In this document: piece after piece, positions 9,625-17,343 of the stretch
How positions within the stretch are numbered: the first letter of the stretch is position 1
How the letters are laid out: the number at the start of each line of letters is the position of its first letter
From: Flavobacterium circumlabens
GTDB lineage: Bacteria > Bacteroidota > Bacteroidia > Flavobacteriales > Flavobacteriaceae
DNA: 64,000 bases
Direction: 5' to 3'
Assembly: GCF_004345565.1 (NCBI RefSeq)
Contig: NZ_SLWA01000001.1
Span: 715,892 to 779,891 of the forward strand
Program-made: the position numbers and the translations under genes
The notes under the pieces: generated by a model
Seen by the model: only the letters and a program-made list of their open reading frames with translations
Databases searched by the model: none
What the model was told of the DNA's origin: nothing

Positions 9625-9731
9625 AATAATAACACCCGATTTCCATAAATTCCAATTTTAAAAAAACAAAACCAATTTTGGGATTTGGAATTTCAAATTT
9701 GAGTTTTTTAGAATTCGGGTGTGGTATTATT
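9625..9731. repeat. inverted repeat in the acpP-fabF intergenic region
   Basis: The arm AATAATAACACCCGA (9625-9639) is mirrored by TCGGGTGTGGTATTATT (9715-9731), which overlaps the acpP stop codon. Inside lies a second palindrome of the AAATTCCAA/TTGGAATTT type. The whole could fold into a long hairpin in the transcript between acpP and fabF. Confidence 0.7.
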
Positions 9732-9966
9732 ATTTTTTAGCTTCCTCGATATAAGAAATAGCTTGACCAACAGTAGCAATGTTTTCTGCTTGATCGTCTG
9801 GAATTTGAATATCAAATTCTTTTTCGAATTCCATAATAAGCTCAACAGTGTCTAATGAGTCAGCTCCTAAATCATTAGTGAAGCTTGCTTCTGTTACAAC
9901 TTCGTTTTCGTCAACGCCTAATTTGTCTACGATAATCGCTTTTACTCTTGATGCAATGTCTGACAT
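9730..9966 (-). CDS. acpP: acyl carrier protein
   Basis: A 78-residue acidic protein. The 4'-phosphopantetheine attachment Ser is in [13 protein letters not shown] (about residue 36). It carries the growing acyl chain for FabF and the other fatty acid synthesis enzymes. It is the first gene of the acpP-fabF-rnc transcription unit, with a good Bacteroidota promoter 30 bp upstream. Confidence 0.97.
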   Translation of the reverse strand: MSDIASRVKAIIVDKLGVDENEVVTEASFTNDLGADSLDTVELIMEFEKEFDIQIPDDQAENIATVGQAISYIEEAKK

Positions 9967-9996
9967 AATCTTTAATTTTAGAATTTAATTTGTTGG

Positions 9997-10025
9997 CAAA
10001 AATAAAAAACTTTATTTTAAAACAA
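9997..10025 (-). promoter_or_regulatory. promoter of acpP-fabF-rnc
   Basis: On the minus strand TTG (10023-10025), 18 nt, then TATTTTTG (9997-10004) fits the Bacteroidota consensus TTG-N17-23-TAnnTTTG exactly. The predicted transcript start would leave a leader of about 25 nt before acpP. Confidence 0.7.
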
Positions 10026-10141
10026 CTATTTAGTTTATAAATGTGATACTAATTTATAAAATTAATTTCAAGAAAGCCCTTTTAATACTATTTATTTTCG
10101 TTTTTTATTCCGTTTTTTGCATTCTCAAAATAAATTCGATT

Positions 10142-10705
10142 ATGAAAAAAATTATTGTTTTTGCCTCAGGATCAGGAAGTAATGCCGAAAATATCATAAA
10201 ACATTTTGCAAAAACGAAAATCGCAAAAGTCGTTTCGGTTTTTACCAATAATGCTTCGGCAAAAGTTATCGAAAGAGCCAAAAATCATCAAATTCCTGTC
10301 GAAATCTTCTCTAAAACAGAACTTTTAGAAAGAAATTTATTGCAAAAAATACAGGAAATCGATCCGGATCTGATTGTCCTTGCCGGCTTCTTATTGAAAT
10401 TCCCGGACCATATAATTGAACAGTATCCTCATAAAATTATCAACATTCATCCTGCGCTTTTACCTAATTACGGGGGAAAAGGTATGTATGGAATGCACAT
10501 TCACAGGGCAATAGTAAACAACAAAGAAAAAGAAACCGGAATCTCTATTCATTATGTAAATGAACATTATGATGAAGGCGGTATTATTTTTCAGAAAAAT
10601 GTACTGCTGACAGAAGAAGATACACCGGAAACAGTGGCCGAAAAAATACATGAATTGGAACAAAAGTATTTTCCGGAAATTATTTCCAGATTGTTAGAAG
10701 GTTAG
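10142..10705 (+). CDS. purN: phosphoribosylglycinamide formyltransferase
   Basis: A 187-residue enzyme of purine synthesis that transfers formyl from 10-formyltetrahydrofolate to GAR. The start chosen is ATG 10142 (MKKIIVFASGSGSNAENI), the conserved N-terminus; the frame extends 33 codons upstream to an ATG at 10043, but that extension is a hydrophobic low-complexity stretch unlike the family. Folate and catalytic motifs are present: INIHPALLPNYGGKGMYG with the Asn-His pair (about 100), and GISIHYVNEHYDEGGII (about 135). It is divergent from acpP. Confidence 0.94.
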   Translation: MKKIIVFASGSGSNAENIIKHFAKTKIAKVVSVFTNNASAKVIERAKNHQIPVEIFSKTELLERNLLQKIQEIDPDLIVLAGFLLKFPDHIIEQYPHKIINIHPALLPNYGGKGMYGMHIHRAIVNNKEKETGISIHYVNEHYDEGGIIFQKNVLLTEEDTPETVAEKIHELEQKYFPEIISRLLEG

Positions 10706-10913
10706 ACTTCTTAGATTGTTAGACTTCTTAGATTTTTGGATTATTAGACTCTTTAGATATTAGAAGTATTTAAGCATTTCTAATAGAAATTCACGAAGTC
10801 TAAAATCCTACATTCTAATCCGTCTAAAGATCCAGCAATCCAAAATCCAAATTCTAGCGATCCAAAAATCTAACAATCTAAGAAGTCCAAAAATCTAAGA
10901 AGTCTAAAAAAAA
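10706..10913. repeat. long imperfect palindrome between purN and the RNase H gene
   Basis: The left side repeats TTAGACTTCTTAGATT(G/T)TT words, and the right side holds their complements (CCAAAAATCTAA, AATCTAAGAAGTC) several times. It can form a long hairpin with internal direct repeats. No open frame of note. Confidence 0.75.
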
Positions 10914-11390
10914 ATGAATCACGAAGTACATATATATACTGATGGCGCCGCTAAAGGAAATCCTGGAAACGGAGGTTATGGCGTAGTCATGGAATTGGTT
11001 GGAACACCGCATAAAAAAGAATTTTACGAAGGCTTTCGCCTGACGACCAACAACAGAATGGAACTTTTGGCGGTAATTGTGGGTCTGGAGAAATTAAAAA
11101 ACCCAAATATGAAAGTACTTGTGATTTCTGATTCTAAATACGTCGTGGATTCCGTTGAAAAAAAATGGGTTTTAGGCTGGGAAAAAAAGAAATTTGCCGG
11201 AAGGAAAAATTCAGATTTATGGAAACGGTTTTTAGTGATCTACCGCAAACATCAGGTCGATTTTAAATGGATAAAAGGCCATAACAATCACCCGCAAAAC
11301 GAACGTTGTGACCAACTGGCCGTTATGGCATCAATGCAGCCCAAACTTTCTGTAGATGTTTATTACGAAACCATCGGATCTAAAGAATAA
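10914..11390 (+). CDS. rnhA: ribonuclease HI
   Basis: A 158-residue nuclease that cuts RNA in RNA-DNA hybrids. The four acidic catalytic residues are visible: Asp in IYTDGAAKGNPG (about 8), Glu in NNRMELLAV (about 46), Asp in VISDSKYVVDS (about 72) and Asp in NERCDQLA near 134. The basic handle KKWVLGWEKKKFAGRK is present. A strong bidirectional terminator follows the stop. Confidence 0.94.
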   Translation: MNHEVHIYTDGAAKGNPGNGGYGVVMELVGTPHKKEFYEGFRLTTNNRMELLAVIVGLEKLKNPNMKVLVISDSKYVVDSVEKKWVLGWEKKKFAGRKNSDLWKRFLVIYRKHQVDFKWIKGHNNHPQNERCDQLAVMASMQPKLSVDVYYETIGSKE

Positions 11391-11424
11391 AAAAAAGCAT
11401 CCGCTGTGGCGGATGCTTTTTTTT
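11391..11424. terminator. bidirectional terminator
   Basis: A perfect stem AAAAAAGCATCCGC with a TGTG loop and flanking A and T runs separates the convergent RNase HI and DUF6249-like genes. Confidence 0.9.
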
Positions 11425-11442
11425 ACTAACTTAAATGCTTAC

Positions 11443-11790
11443 TTATTCTTTATCTAAGTCTTTTGCTGCTTTAAATCCGGTCAAAAGTCCAATTCCTGCC
11501 ATTATAAAGATAATAGATGGATAAACGGCACCATCTTCTAAAGAAGTGTAAGTTGTAATCAGCAACGCAAGAAAAATTCCAACGCCGGAGCCAATTAATA
11601 AAAAAGCCAAATTAACAACTAAGATTTTCCAGATCGGAACACCTTTTTCCCTGCCTTGTAAAAAAATGCTGGCATCGACACCTTTTTCTATAAGTGCCAA
11701 ACGTTCCCGGTTTCTGGTGGAATAAATAAGATAAACAATCCCGAAGATCATTAGAAAAAAACTAAGTGGTACTAAAATTCCTGCTAACAT
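11443..11790 (-). CDS. small membrane protein, DUF6249-like
   Basis: A 115-residue protein with three hydrophobic segments: residues 1-23, about 53-75 and about 88-107. It has a conserved cytoplasmic-looking motif RNRERLALIEKGVDASIF after the first helix. That motif and layout match my recollection of the DUF6249 family, often next to an ECF sigma factor in Bacteroidota, as here. Function unknown. Divergent from the sigma factor gene. Confidence 0.68.
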   Translation of the reverse strand: MLAGILVPLSFFLMIFGIVYLIYSTRNRERLALIEKGVDASIFLQGREKGVPIWKILVVNLAFLLIGSGVGIFLALLITTYTSLEDGAVYPSIIFIMAGIGLLTGFKAAKDLDKE

Positions 11791-11888
11791 AATATTTTGT
11801 TTTTAATTGATTGATACTTCATAAGACGAGAGGAGTTTTATTTAGGTTACAGAATTTTTAAAAAAATTAAACCAAATTCTAAAAAGGA

Positions 11889-12060
11889 AGAAATTCCAAT
11901 TTTTCAAATCCCAAATTCCAACGAAATTACCATTACCTTTGAGTTTATTATATAAAGCTATACTCTTTGCACTGATTTTCATCTGTAATAATTGGAATTT
12001 CAATATTGGGATTTGGAATTTTCTTTTTTTGGAATTTCCTTTAAGTTGGAATTTTAAAAA
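11889..12060. repeat. palindromic TTGGAATTT-type intergenic repeat
   Basis: AAATTCCAATTTTTCAAATC (from 11891) and its continuation are complementary to TTGGAATTTCAATATTGGG (from 11992). A further TTGGAATTT copy lies near 12050. Related words occur at 9640-9705 and 50075-50110, so this is a dispersed family in the window. It forms the 5' region of the sigma factor gene. Confidence 0.7.
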
Positions 12061-12115
12061 TGATTTTTTTTACTTTCCCTGTAACCTAATTAAAGTAACT
12101 GTCGTCCTATATAAT

Positions 12116-12703
12116 ATGAGTACTTTAAATGATCAGCATTATATCGACAAAATTCTGCAGGGTGAGACCAATGTGTTTGCCGTGCTGGTAGATCGATATA
12201 AGGATATGATCTTTAGCCTGGCACTCAAAATGGTTAAAAACCGCGAGGAGGCCGAAGAAGTGGCACAAGATACTTTTATTAAGATTTACAATTCCTTAAG
12301 TAAGTTTAAAGGAGATTCTAAATTCTCAACCTGGAGTTATAAAATCGCCTACAATACCTGCTTAGACCGTTTGAAGAAAAATAAAAAAGAAGAAAACAAT
12401 ATCTCGATTGATGAGTTTTCGGCACATTTAATAAAAACAATGGACAATGCGCTGAGTGCATTAGAAGACAAAGAACGGAAGCAGACCATTCAGAATTGTC
12501 TAAATTTACTGCCGGGAGAAGACAATATCATCCTGACTTTATTTTATTTTGACGATCAGAGTCTGGAAGAAATTGGAAAAATCATGAATATTTCAGCCAA
12601 CAATGCTAAAGTAAAATTATTCAGAAGCAGACAAAAACTGGCTGTTATCCTTAAGAAGCAATTAGAACCCGAAATACTGGAGTATTATGACAGAGCGCGA
12701 TAA
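12116..12703 (+). CDS. ECF RNA polymerase sigma-70 factor
   Basis: A 195-residue protein from ATG 12116 (MSTLNDQHY). The open frame extends upstream to 11939, but that part translates intergenic repeat DNA, so the later start is preferred. Region 2 is visible as FAVLVDRYKDMIFSLALKMV through EEAEEVAQDTFIKIY and FSTWSYKIAYNTCLD. Region 4 is LNLLPGEDNIILTLFYFDDQSLEEIGKIM followed by the recognition helix. The stop overlaps the next gene by 17 bp, the usual coupling of an ECF factor to its anti-sigma factor. Confidence 0.93.
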   Translation: MSTLNDQHYIDKILQGETNVFAVLVDRYKDMIFSLALKMVKNREEAEEVAQDTFIKIYNSLSKFKGDSKFSTWSYKIAYNTCLDRLKKNKKEENNISIDEFSAHLIKTMDNALSALEDKERKQTIQNCLNLLPGEDNIILTLFYFDDQSLEEIGKIMNISANNAKVKLFRSRQKLAVILKKQLEPEILEYYDRAR

Positions 12704-13088
12704 AAACATAGAAAATCTTATTGATAAAATGATGGCCGAAAACACTTTAGAATCACCATCTATTGACTTCACTTCAAAAATAATGACTCAGGTTTTAGCG
12801 GCTGAAAAAAGCAAAATCAAAGCCTACCAACCTTTGATTTCCAAAACAACCTGGATACTTATGGGTGCAGGTTTAGCTGCTTTGATTGCTTATTCGCTTT
12901 ATTCCAGTAGCGACACTTCTGCTTTAGAAACCTCTCAATTGTATTTAAATTTAGATAAAGCTTCTGCCCTATTTTCAGGAATTCATTTTTCTAAAAACAT
13001 ATTGTATGGGGTTTTAATAGTTCCTTTTATGATCTTAATTCAGATTGGGGTTTTGAAAAATTATTTTGACAAGAAGTATGAGTTGTAG
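12687..13088 (+). CDS. probable anti-sigma factor, membrane protein
   Basis: 133 residues. The cytoplasmic N-terminus (about 1-50) contains LIDKMMAENTLESPSIDFTSKIM, and two hydrophobic segments follow at about 57-76 and 106-127. Its start overlaps the sigma factor gene by 17 bp. Position and topology suggest a membrane-bound anti-sigma factor; there is no ZAS-type His-Cys motif, so the assignment rests mainly on context. Confidence 0.65.
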   Translation: MTERDKNIENLIDKMMAENTLESPSIDFTSKIMTQVLAAEKSKIKAYQPLISKTTWILMGAGLAALIAYSLYSSSDTSALETSQLYLNLDKASALFSGIHFSKNILYGVLIVPFMILIQIGVLKNYFDKKYEL

Positions 13089-13157
13089 ATTTAATTTTTT
13101 TTAACTTATTTGAAATTCAAATTGTTGTAATTTTGTTAGGTCTTTAATTTTAATCAA

Positions 13158-13412
13158 ATGATACAAAAAACCATCACTCCCAAAGATAAAATTGTCAATC
13201 TTTCTTTTGAGATTCCAAAAAATTATATTGGAAAAGCATTGACAGTATCAATTGATTTCGAAGACGAAAGCGATCAGAATGAAATAGAATTATCTAAAGA
13301 AGATTTTTTAAAATGGATAAAAACTGCTGAAAAATCTCCAACAATGTCTTTAGAAATGTTTAATGAAAAATGGGAAGAGAAAAAGCTGAAAATACAAAAC
13401 AATATACGTTAG
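13158..13412 (+). CDS. putative antitoxin of a RelE/ParE-type pair
   Basis: An 84-residue charged protein with a predicted beta-rich N-terminus and an acidic, helical C-terminus (ELSKEDFLKWIKTAEKS, FNEKWEEKKLK). It overlaps the downstream toxin-like gene by 43 bp, which is the main evidence. Such antitoxins bind the toxin with the C-terminal helix and may repress the operon. No DNA-binding motif is recognised. Confidence 0.6.
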   Translation: MIQKTITPKDKIVNLSFEIPKNYIGKALTVSIDFEDESDQNEIELSKEDFLKWIKTAEKSPTMSLEMFNEKWEEKKLKIQNNIR

Positions 13413-13711
13413 ATATTTCTGAACATTATTTTCTGAATTTAGAAGAAATTGTAAATTACATCGCATTCGAAAAACATCAGCCTTTAAATGCAATTAAAGT
13501 TGGTAATGGAATAAATAAAGCAATGGCTAAGATAATCCATAATCCTTTAATTTATTCTGAATGTGAAAATATTCCAACTAAAACCAAAATTTACAGGGAA
13601 GCTTCTTATAAAACATGGCTCATTATATTTAAGATAAAGAAAAACCACATTACAATTCTTGGTGTTTTAAGCGGAAAGAGAAAAGCTTCTTCTTTTAGAA
13701 AAATCAGATAG
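13370..13711 (+). CDS. RelE/ParE-superfamily toxin
   Basis: 113 residues. The pattern is typical of the fold: helix ISEHYFLNLEEIVNYIAF, helix AIKVGNGINKAMAKIIHNP, then strands REASYKTWLIIFKIKKNHITILGVLSGKRKAS. Family members either cleave ribosome-bound mRNA or inhibit gyrase. The start codon ATG 13370 lies inside the antitoxin gene, indicating coupled translation. The target cannot be told from sequence. Confidence 0.75.
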   Translation: MGREKAENTKQYTLDISEHYFLNLEEIVNYIAFEKHQPLNAIKVGNGINKAMAKIIHNPLIYSECENIPTKTKIYREASYKTWLIIFKIKKNHITILGVLSGKRKASSFRKIR

Positions 13712-13923
13712 AAATTTTAAAGCTTTTTTCAAAAATAAAACTTGCGATTTAAATCGGGAAATCCTATTTTAAGCATTCCATTGAATCAAATATAATTTAC
13801 TCATTTACAATAGTTTCAGACCCGAAAACGATATTGTTTTTTTTATGAAAATTTTGAGAGTGTAAACCGTTGCAATATTGTAACTTATGAAGTATCTTTG
13901 CACCCTAATTCGAAATTCATAAA

Positions 13924-14847
13924 ATGAATAAATTATTGATTGTTGGAACAGTTGCTTTCGACGCGATTGAAACTCCTTTCGGAAAAACAGATAAAATATT
14001 AGGTGGTGCTGCAACGTACATTGGTTTATCAGCATCTTTTTTCAACCTGCAATCGGCCATTGTTTCTGTAGTTGGTGACGATTTTCCTCAAGAACATTTA
14101 GATTTACTGACTTCAAAAAATATTGATATCTCGGGTATCGAAATTGTAAAAGGCGGAAAAACCTTTTTCTGGAGCGGTTTATACCACAACGATTTAAACT
14201 CCAGAGACACTCTTGTAACGGAACTAAACGTTTTAGCTGATTTTCAGCCTAAAGTTCCTCAGAACTTCAAAGATGCTGACATCGTAATGTTAGGAAACTT
14301 ACATCCGCTGGTACAAAGCAGTGTTTTGGATCAAATGGAGAAAAAACCAAAATTAGTAGTTTTAGATACTATGAATTTCTGGATGGACTGCGCTTTACCG
14401 GAATTGCTTGAAGTAATTAAACGTGTAGACGTTATCACAATCAACGACGAAGAAGCAAGACAGCTTTCGGGAGAATATTCATTAGTAAAGGCGGCGAACA
14501 AAATCCAGGAATTGGGACCAAAATATGTGGTGATCAAAAAAGGAGAACACGGCGCACTTTTATTCCACAACAGAGAAGTATTTTTTGCACCGGCATTACC
14601 TTTAGAAGATGTTTTTGATCCAACAGGAGCCGGAGACACTTTCGCAGGAGGTTTTTCAGGATTTATTGCACAAAGTGAAAACATTTCGTTTGGGAACATG
14701 AAAAACGCAATTATTTACGGTTCAAATCTCGCTTCATTCTGCGTAGAGAAATTTGGAACCGAAAGGATGCAAACATTAAGCAAAGCTGAAGTAGCGATTC
14801 GATTACAGCAATTTAAATCGTTAACTCAGTTTGACATAGAAATATAA
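13924..14847 (+). CDS. PfkB-family carbohydrate/nucleoside kinase
   Basis: A 307-residue sugar kinase of the ribokinase fold. It has the N-terminal GTVAFDAIETPFGKTDKILGGAATYIG glycine motif and the C-terminal signature DPTGAGDTFAGGFSGF with catalytic Asp (about 239). The substrate is not evident. It sits 82 bp upstream of the PurF paralogue, an association I recall in Flavobacteriaceae and which hints at ribose or nucleoside metabolism, but a hairpin terminator separates them. Confidence 0.85.
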   Translation: MNKLLIVGTVAFDAIETPFGKTDKILGGAATYIGLSASFFNLQSAIVSVVGDDFPQEHLDLLTSKNIDISGIEIVKGGKTFFWSGLYHNDLNSRDTLVTELNVLADFQPKVPQNFKDADIVMLGNLHPLVQSSVLDQMEKKPKLVVLDTMNFWMDCALPELLEVIKRVDVITINDEEARQLSGEYSLVKAANKIQELGPKYVVIKKGEHGALLFHNREVFFAPALPLEDVFDPTGAGDTFAGGFSGFIAQSENISFGNMKNAIIYGSNLASFCVEKFGTERMQTLSKAEVAIRLQQFKSLTQFDIEI

Positions 14848-14855
14848 TACCTGAG

Positions 14856-14880
14856 AGCCTCGATAAAACGGGGCTTTTTT
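14856..14880 (+). terminator. terminator of the PfkB kinase gene
   Basis: A seven-pair stem (AGCCTCG/CGGGGCT with one G-U pair) and a six-base loop is followed by a T-run, 8 bp after the kinase stop. Confidence 0.75.
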
Positions 14881-14929
14881 TATTACGTTAATACACACAA
14901 CTTACAACAACAACACAAATACAAAAAAA

Positions 14930-16828
14930 ATGAGCGACGCGTTAAAACACGAATGTGGTATAGCCTTAGTTAGACTTCTGAAACCGCTTGAATATTACAA
15001 AGAGAAATACGGAACTGCTTTTTACGGGATACAAAAAATGTACCTGATGATGGAGAAGCAGCACAACCGTGGTCAGGATGGTGCAGGTTTTGCAAGCATC
15101 AAACTTGATGTTGAAGCCGGACAACGCTACATCAGCAGAGTCCGTTCGAATCATTCGCAACCTATCCAGGATGTTTTTGCACAGATCAATGACCGCATCA
15201 ATGAAGAAATGACTGCGCATCCTGAATATGCCAATGATGTTGAAAAACAAAAAGCGAACATACCTTATATAGGAGAGTTATTTTTAGGTCACGTTCGTTA
15301 CGGGACTTTCGGTAAAAACAGTATCGAAAGCGTACATCCCTTTTTACGTCAGAGTAACTGGATGCACCGTAATCTTATCCTGGCAGGTAACTTTAATATG
15401 ACGAATGTTAAAGAACTTTTCGAGAATTTAGTTGAGCTTGGACAGCATCCGAAAGAAATGGCCGATACCGTTACCGTAATGGAAAAAATAGGTCATTTCC
15501 TTGACAAAGAGGTGATGCAATTGTATCAGGACTGCAAACAAGAAGGCTATTCTAAAAGAGAAGCTTCTCCTGTTATTGCAGAACGTTTAGATATTGCAAA
15601 AATATTGGCCCGTTCGGCTAAAAATTTAGATGGAGGTTATGCAATGGCCGGTTTATTGGGTCATGGTGACGCTTTCGTTTTCAGAGATCCTGCAGGAATT
15701 CGTCCTGCATACTTTTATCAGGATGATGAAGTTGTGGTAGTCGCTTCTGAACGTCCTGTGATTCAAACTGTATTTAATGTTCCTTTTGAAAGTGTTCAGG
15801 AAATCTCACCGGGAAATGCTCTGATCATCAAAAAAAGCGGAAAAGTTTCGATGGAGCAAATCCTGGAACCAACTGTTAAAAAAGCATGTTCTTTTGAACG
15901 AATTTATTTCTCAAGAGGAAGTGATGCTGAAATTTATCAGGAACGTAAAAACCTTGGTAAATTAATTTTGCCTGCTGTTCTTAAATCGATTGACAGTGAT
16001 ACAGATAATACTGTTTTTTCATACATCCCGAATACAGCTGAAACTTCTTTTTATGGTTTAGTAGAAGCTGCGCAGGATTTCCTGAACCAGCGTAAAAACA
16101 ATTATATCTTAGAAAACAGAAATACACTTACTGCAGAAACCTTACAGGAATTATTAGCTGTAAAAATTCGCACAGAGAAAGTAGCGATTAAAGATGCCAA
16201 GCTAAGAACTTTTATTACCGAAGACAGCAGCCGTGATGATTTAGTAGCACACGTTTACGATGTGACTTACGGAGTGATTAAGCCTACGGACAATCTGGTT
16301 ATTATTGATGATAGTATTGTTCGCGGTACGACTCTTAAAATGAGCATCATTAAAATGATGGATCGTCTAAAACCAAAACGCATCGTAATCGTTTCTTCAG
16401 CTCCGCAGATCCGTTATCCGGATTGTTATGGAATTGACATGGCAAAATTAGAAGGTCTTGTTGCTTTTAGAGCAGCACTGGCTTTATTGAAAGAAAGAAA
16501 CTTATACCATATAGTAGACGAGGTTTACATTAAATGTAAAGCACAGGAAAACTTTGCTGATACAGATGTTATCAATTATGTAACGGCTATCTATGATCAG
16601 TTTACGCCGGAAGAGGTTTCAGATAAAATTGCCGAAATGTTGAGTTCTCCGGAAATCAATGCTGAAGTAAAAATCATTTTCCAAAAAGTAGAGGATTTAC
16701 ATATCGCATGTCCTAAGAATCTGGGAGATTGGTATTTCACCGGAGATTATCCTACACCAGGAGGAAATCGTGTTGTAAACAGAGCTTTCATGAATTTTTA
16801 TGAGGGAAAAGATGCAAGAGCATATTAG
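14930..16828 (+). CDS. amidophosphoribosyltransferase-like protein (PurF paralogue, long form)
   Basis: 632 residues, longer than ordinary PurF (about 470-510). The N-terminal glutamine amidotransferase class II domain has Cys at residue 9 (KHECGIALVRLL), RGQDGAG (about 47-53), a glutaminase loop HVRYGTFG (about 121) and GNFNMTN. The C-terminal PRPP-binding motif VIIDDSIVRGTTL is near 460. If the N-terminus is matured at Cys9, eight residues are removed; this is inference. Bacteroidota usually also carry a standard purF, so this form may have a distinct role in phosphoribosylamine supply. Confidence 0.85.
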   Translation: MSDALKHECGIALVRLLKPLEYYKEKYGTAFYGIQKMYLMMEKQHNRGQDGAGFASIKLDVEAGQRYISRVRSNHSQPIQDVFAQINDRINEEMTAHPEYANDVEKQKANIPYIGELFLGHVRYGTFGKNSIESVHPFLRQSNWMHRNLILAGNFNMTNVKELFENLVELGQHPKEMADTVTVMEKIGHFLDKEVMQLYQDCKQEGYSKREASPVIAERLDIAKILARSAKNLDGGYAMAGLLGHGDAFVFRDPAGIRPAYFYQDDEVVVVASERPVIQTVFNVPFESVQEISPGNALIIKKSGKVSMEQILEPTVKKACSFERIYFSRGSDAEIYQERKNLGKLILPAVLKSIDSDTDNTVFSYIPNTAETSFYGLVEAAQDFLNQRKNNYILENRNTLTAETLQELLAVKIRTEKVAIKDAKLRTFITEDSSRDDLVAHVYDVTYGVIKPTDNLVIIDDSIVRGTTLKMSIIKMMDRLKPKRIVIVSSAPQIRYPDCYGIDMAKLEGLVAFRAALALLKERNLYHIVDEVYIKCKAQENFADTDVINYVTAIYDQFTPEEVSDKIAEMLSSPEINAEVKIIFQKVEDLHIACPKNLGDWYFTGDYPTPGGNRVVNRAFMNFYEGKDARAY

Positions 16829-16892
16829 ACAATTATTAAGAAAAGGTTAATTTGTGCATTTCATCGGTTTTTTTTGCCGTTAATCCTAAATG

Positions 16893-16924
16893 TTTGGCAA
16901 AATAGAAAAGCTACAATACTTTTG
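16893..16924 (+). promoter_or_regulatory. promoter of small RNA copy 1
   Basis: TTTG (16893-16896), 20 nt, then TACTTTTG (16917-16924) is an exact Bacteroidota promoter. The predicted transcript start falls at about 16930, precisely where the duplicated 81-bp block begins. Confidence 0.72.
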
Positions 16925-16929
16925 GGAAA

Positions 16930-16999
16930 CCATAACATTAGTAGGTTAAGTTTATGGTAGATTTGGGGCAAAAAGGGTGGAAGCAATTCCACCTTTTTT
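16930..16999 (+). ncRNA. candidate small RNA, copy 1 of a tandem pair
   Basis: A roughly 70-nt unit from the predicted start to the end of the T-run. It begins CCATAACATTAG, and CCATA can pair with TATGG 25 nt later. It then has a GGGGC single-stranded segment and ends in the terminator hairpin GGTGGAA-GCAA-TTCCACC plus T6. It has no coding potential. The sequence is repeated 185 bp downstream with only four changes in 81 bp, and the changes preserve the folding (GCAA and GAAA tetraloops; A-to-G opposite U). Name and target unknown; it may match an Rfam family I cannot check. Confidence 0.65.
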
Positions 17000-17077
17000 A
17001 TTGGAATAAAGTCAAGGATTTATTCAAAGTAAGAAATTACGTATTTCATCGAGTTTATTTGCATTTCATCTAAAATA

Positions 17078-17109
17078 TTTGGCATTACAATACTGCTATC
17101 CTACATTTA
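17078..17109 (+). promoter_or_regulatory. promoter of small RNA copy 2
   Basis: TTTG (17078-17081), 20 nt, then TACATTTA (17102-17109), seven of eight positions of the -7 consensus. Spacing to the duplicated block is the same as in copy 1. Confidence 0.65.
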
Positions 17110-17114
17110 CTACA

Positions 17115-17184
17115 CCATAACATTAGTAGGTTAAGTATATGGTAGATTTGGGGCAAAAAAGGTGGAAGAAATTCCGCCTTTTTT
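17115..17184 (+). ncRNA. candidate small RNA, copy 2 of a tandem pair
   Basis: This is the second copy of the unit described at 16930, starting CCATAACATTAG and ending in GGTGGAA-GAAA-TTCCGCC plus T6. The stem change creates a U-G pair rather than breaking the helix, and the loop stays GNRA. The upstream DNA is also related (GCATTTCATC, then TTTGGCA), so promoter and RNA were duplicated together. Confidence 0.65.
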
Positions 17185-17289
17185 ATTGGAATAAACTCTG
17201 GTGTGATGTGAAAAAGAGAATAGATTATAGAATCAAGACGAGAGAGAGAATAGAATAAAGAAAATAGAGAGAAGAAAAAATATAGACAA

Positions 17290-17326
17290 AAAAAGACGGA
17301 CAACCTTCAGGCTGTCCGTCTTTTTT
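17290..17326 (-). terminator. terminator of the superoxide dismutase gene
   Basis: A strong stem AAAAGACGGACA/TGTCCGTCTTTT with a ten-base loop lies 18 bp beyond the minus-strand stop. Runs of A and T on both sides make it potentially bidirectional. The purine-rich stretch 17196-17289 to its left holds no gene. Confidence 0.85.
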
Positions 17327-17343
17327 CTTTATTCTATGCTCTA

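Noticed and set aside
10043..10141. Hydrophobic N-terminal extension of PurN
   Set aside because: PurN is cytoplasmic and the conserved protein begins at ATG 10142.
11939..12115. N-terminal extension of the ECF sigma factor frame
   Set aside because: It translates palindromic intergenic repeat DNA into a Phe/Trp-rich stretch not found in sigma factors; ATG 12116 gives the standard start.
14331..14699. 122-codon minus-strand frame inside the PfkB kinase gene
   Set aside because: It is the reverse frame of a clear kinase gene and has no homology signature.
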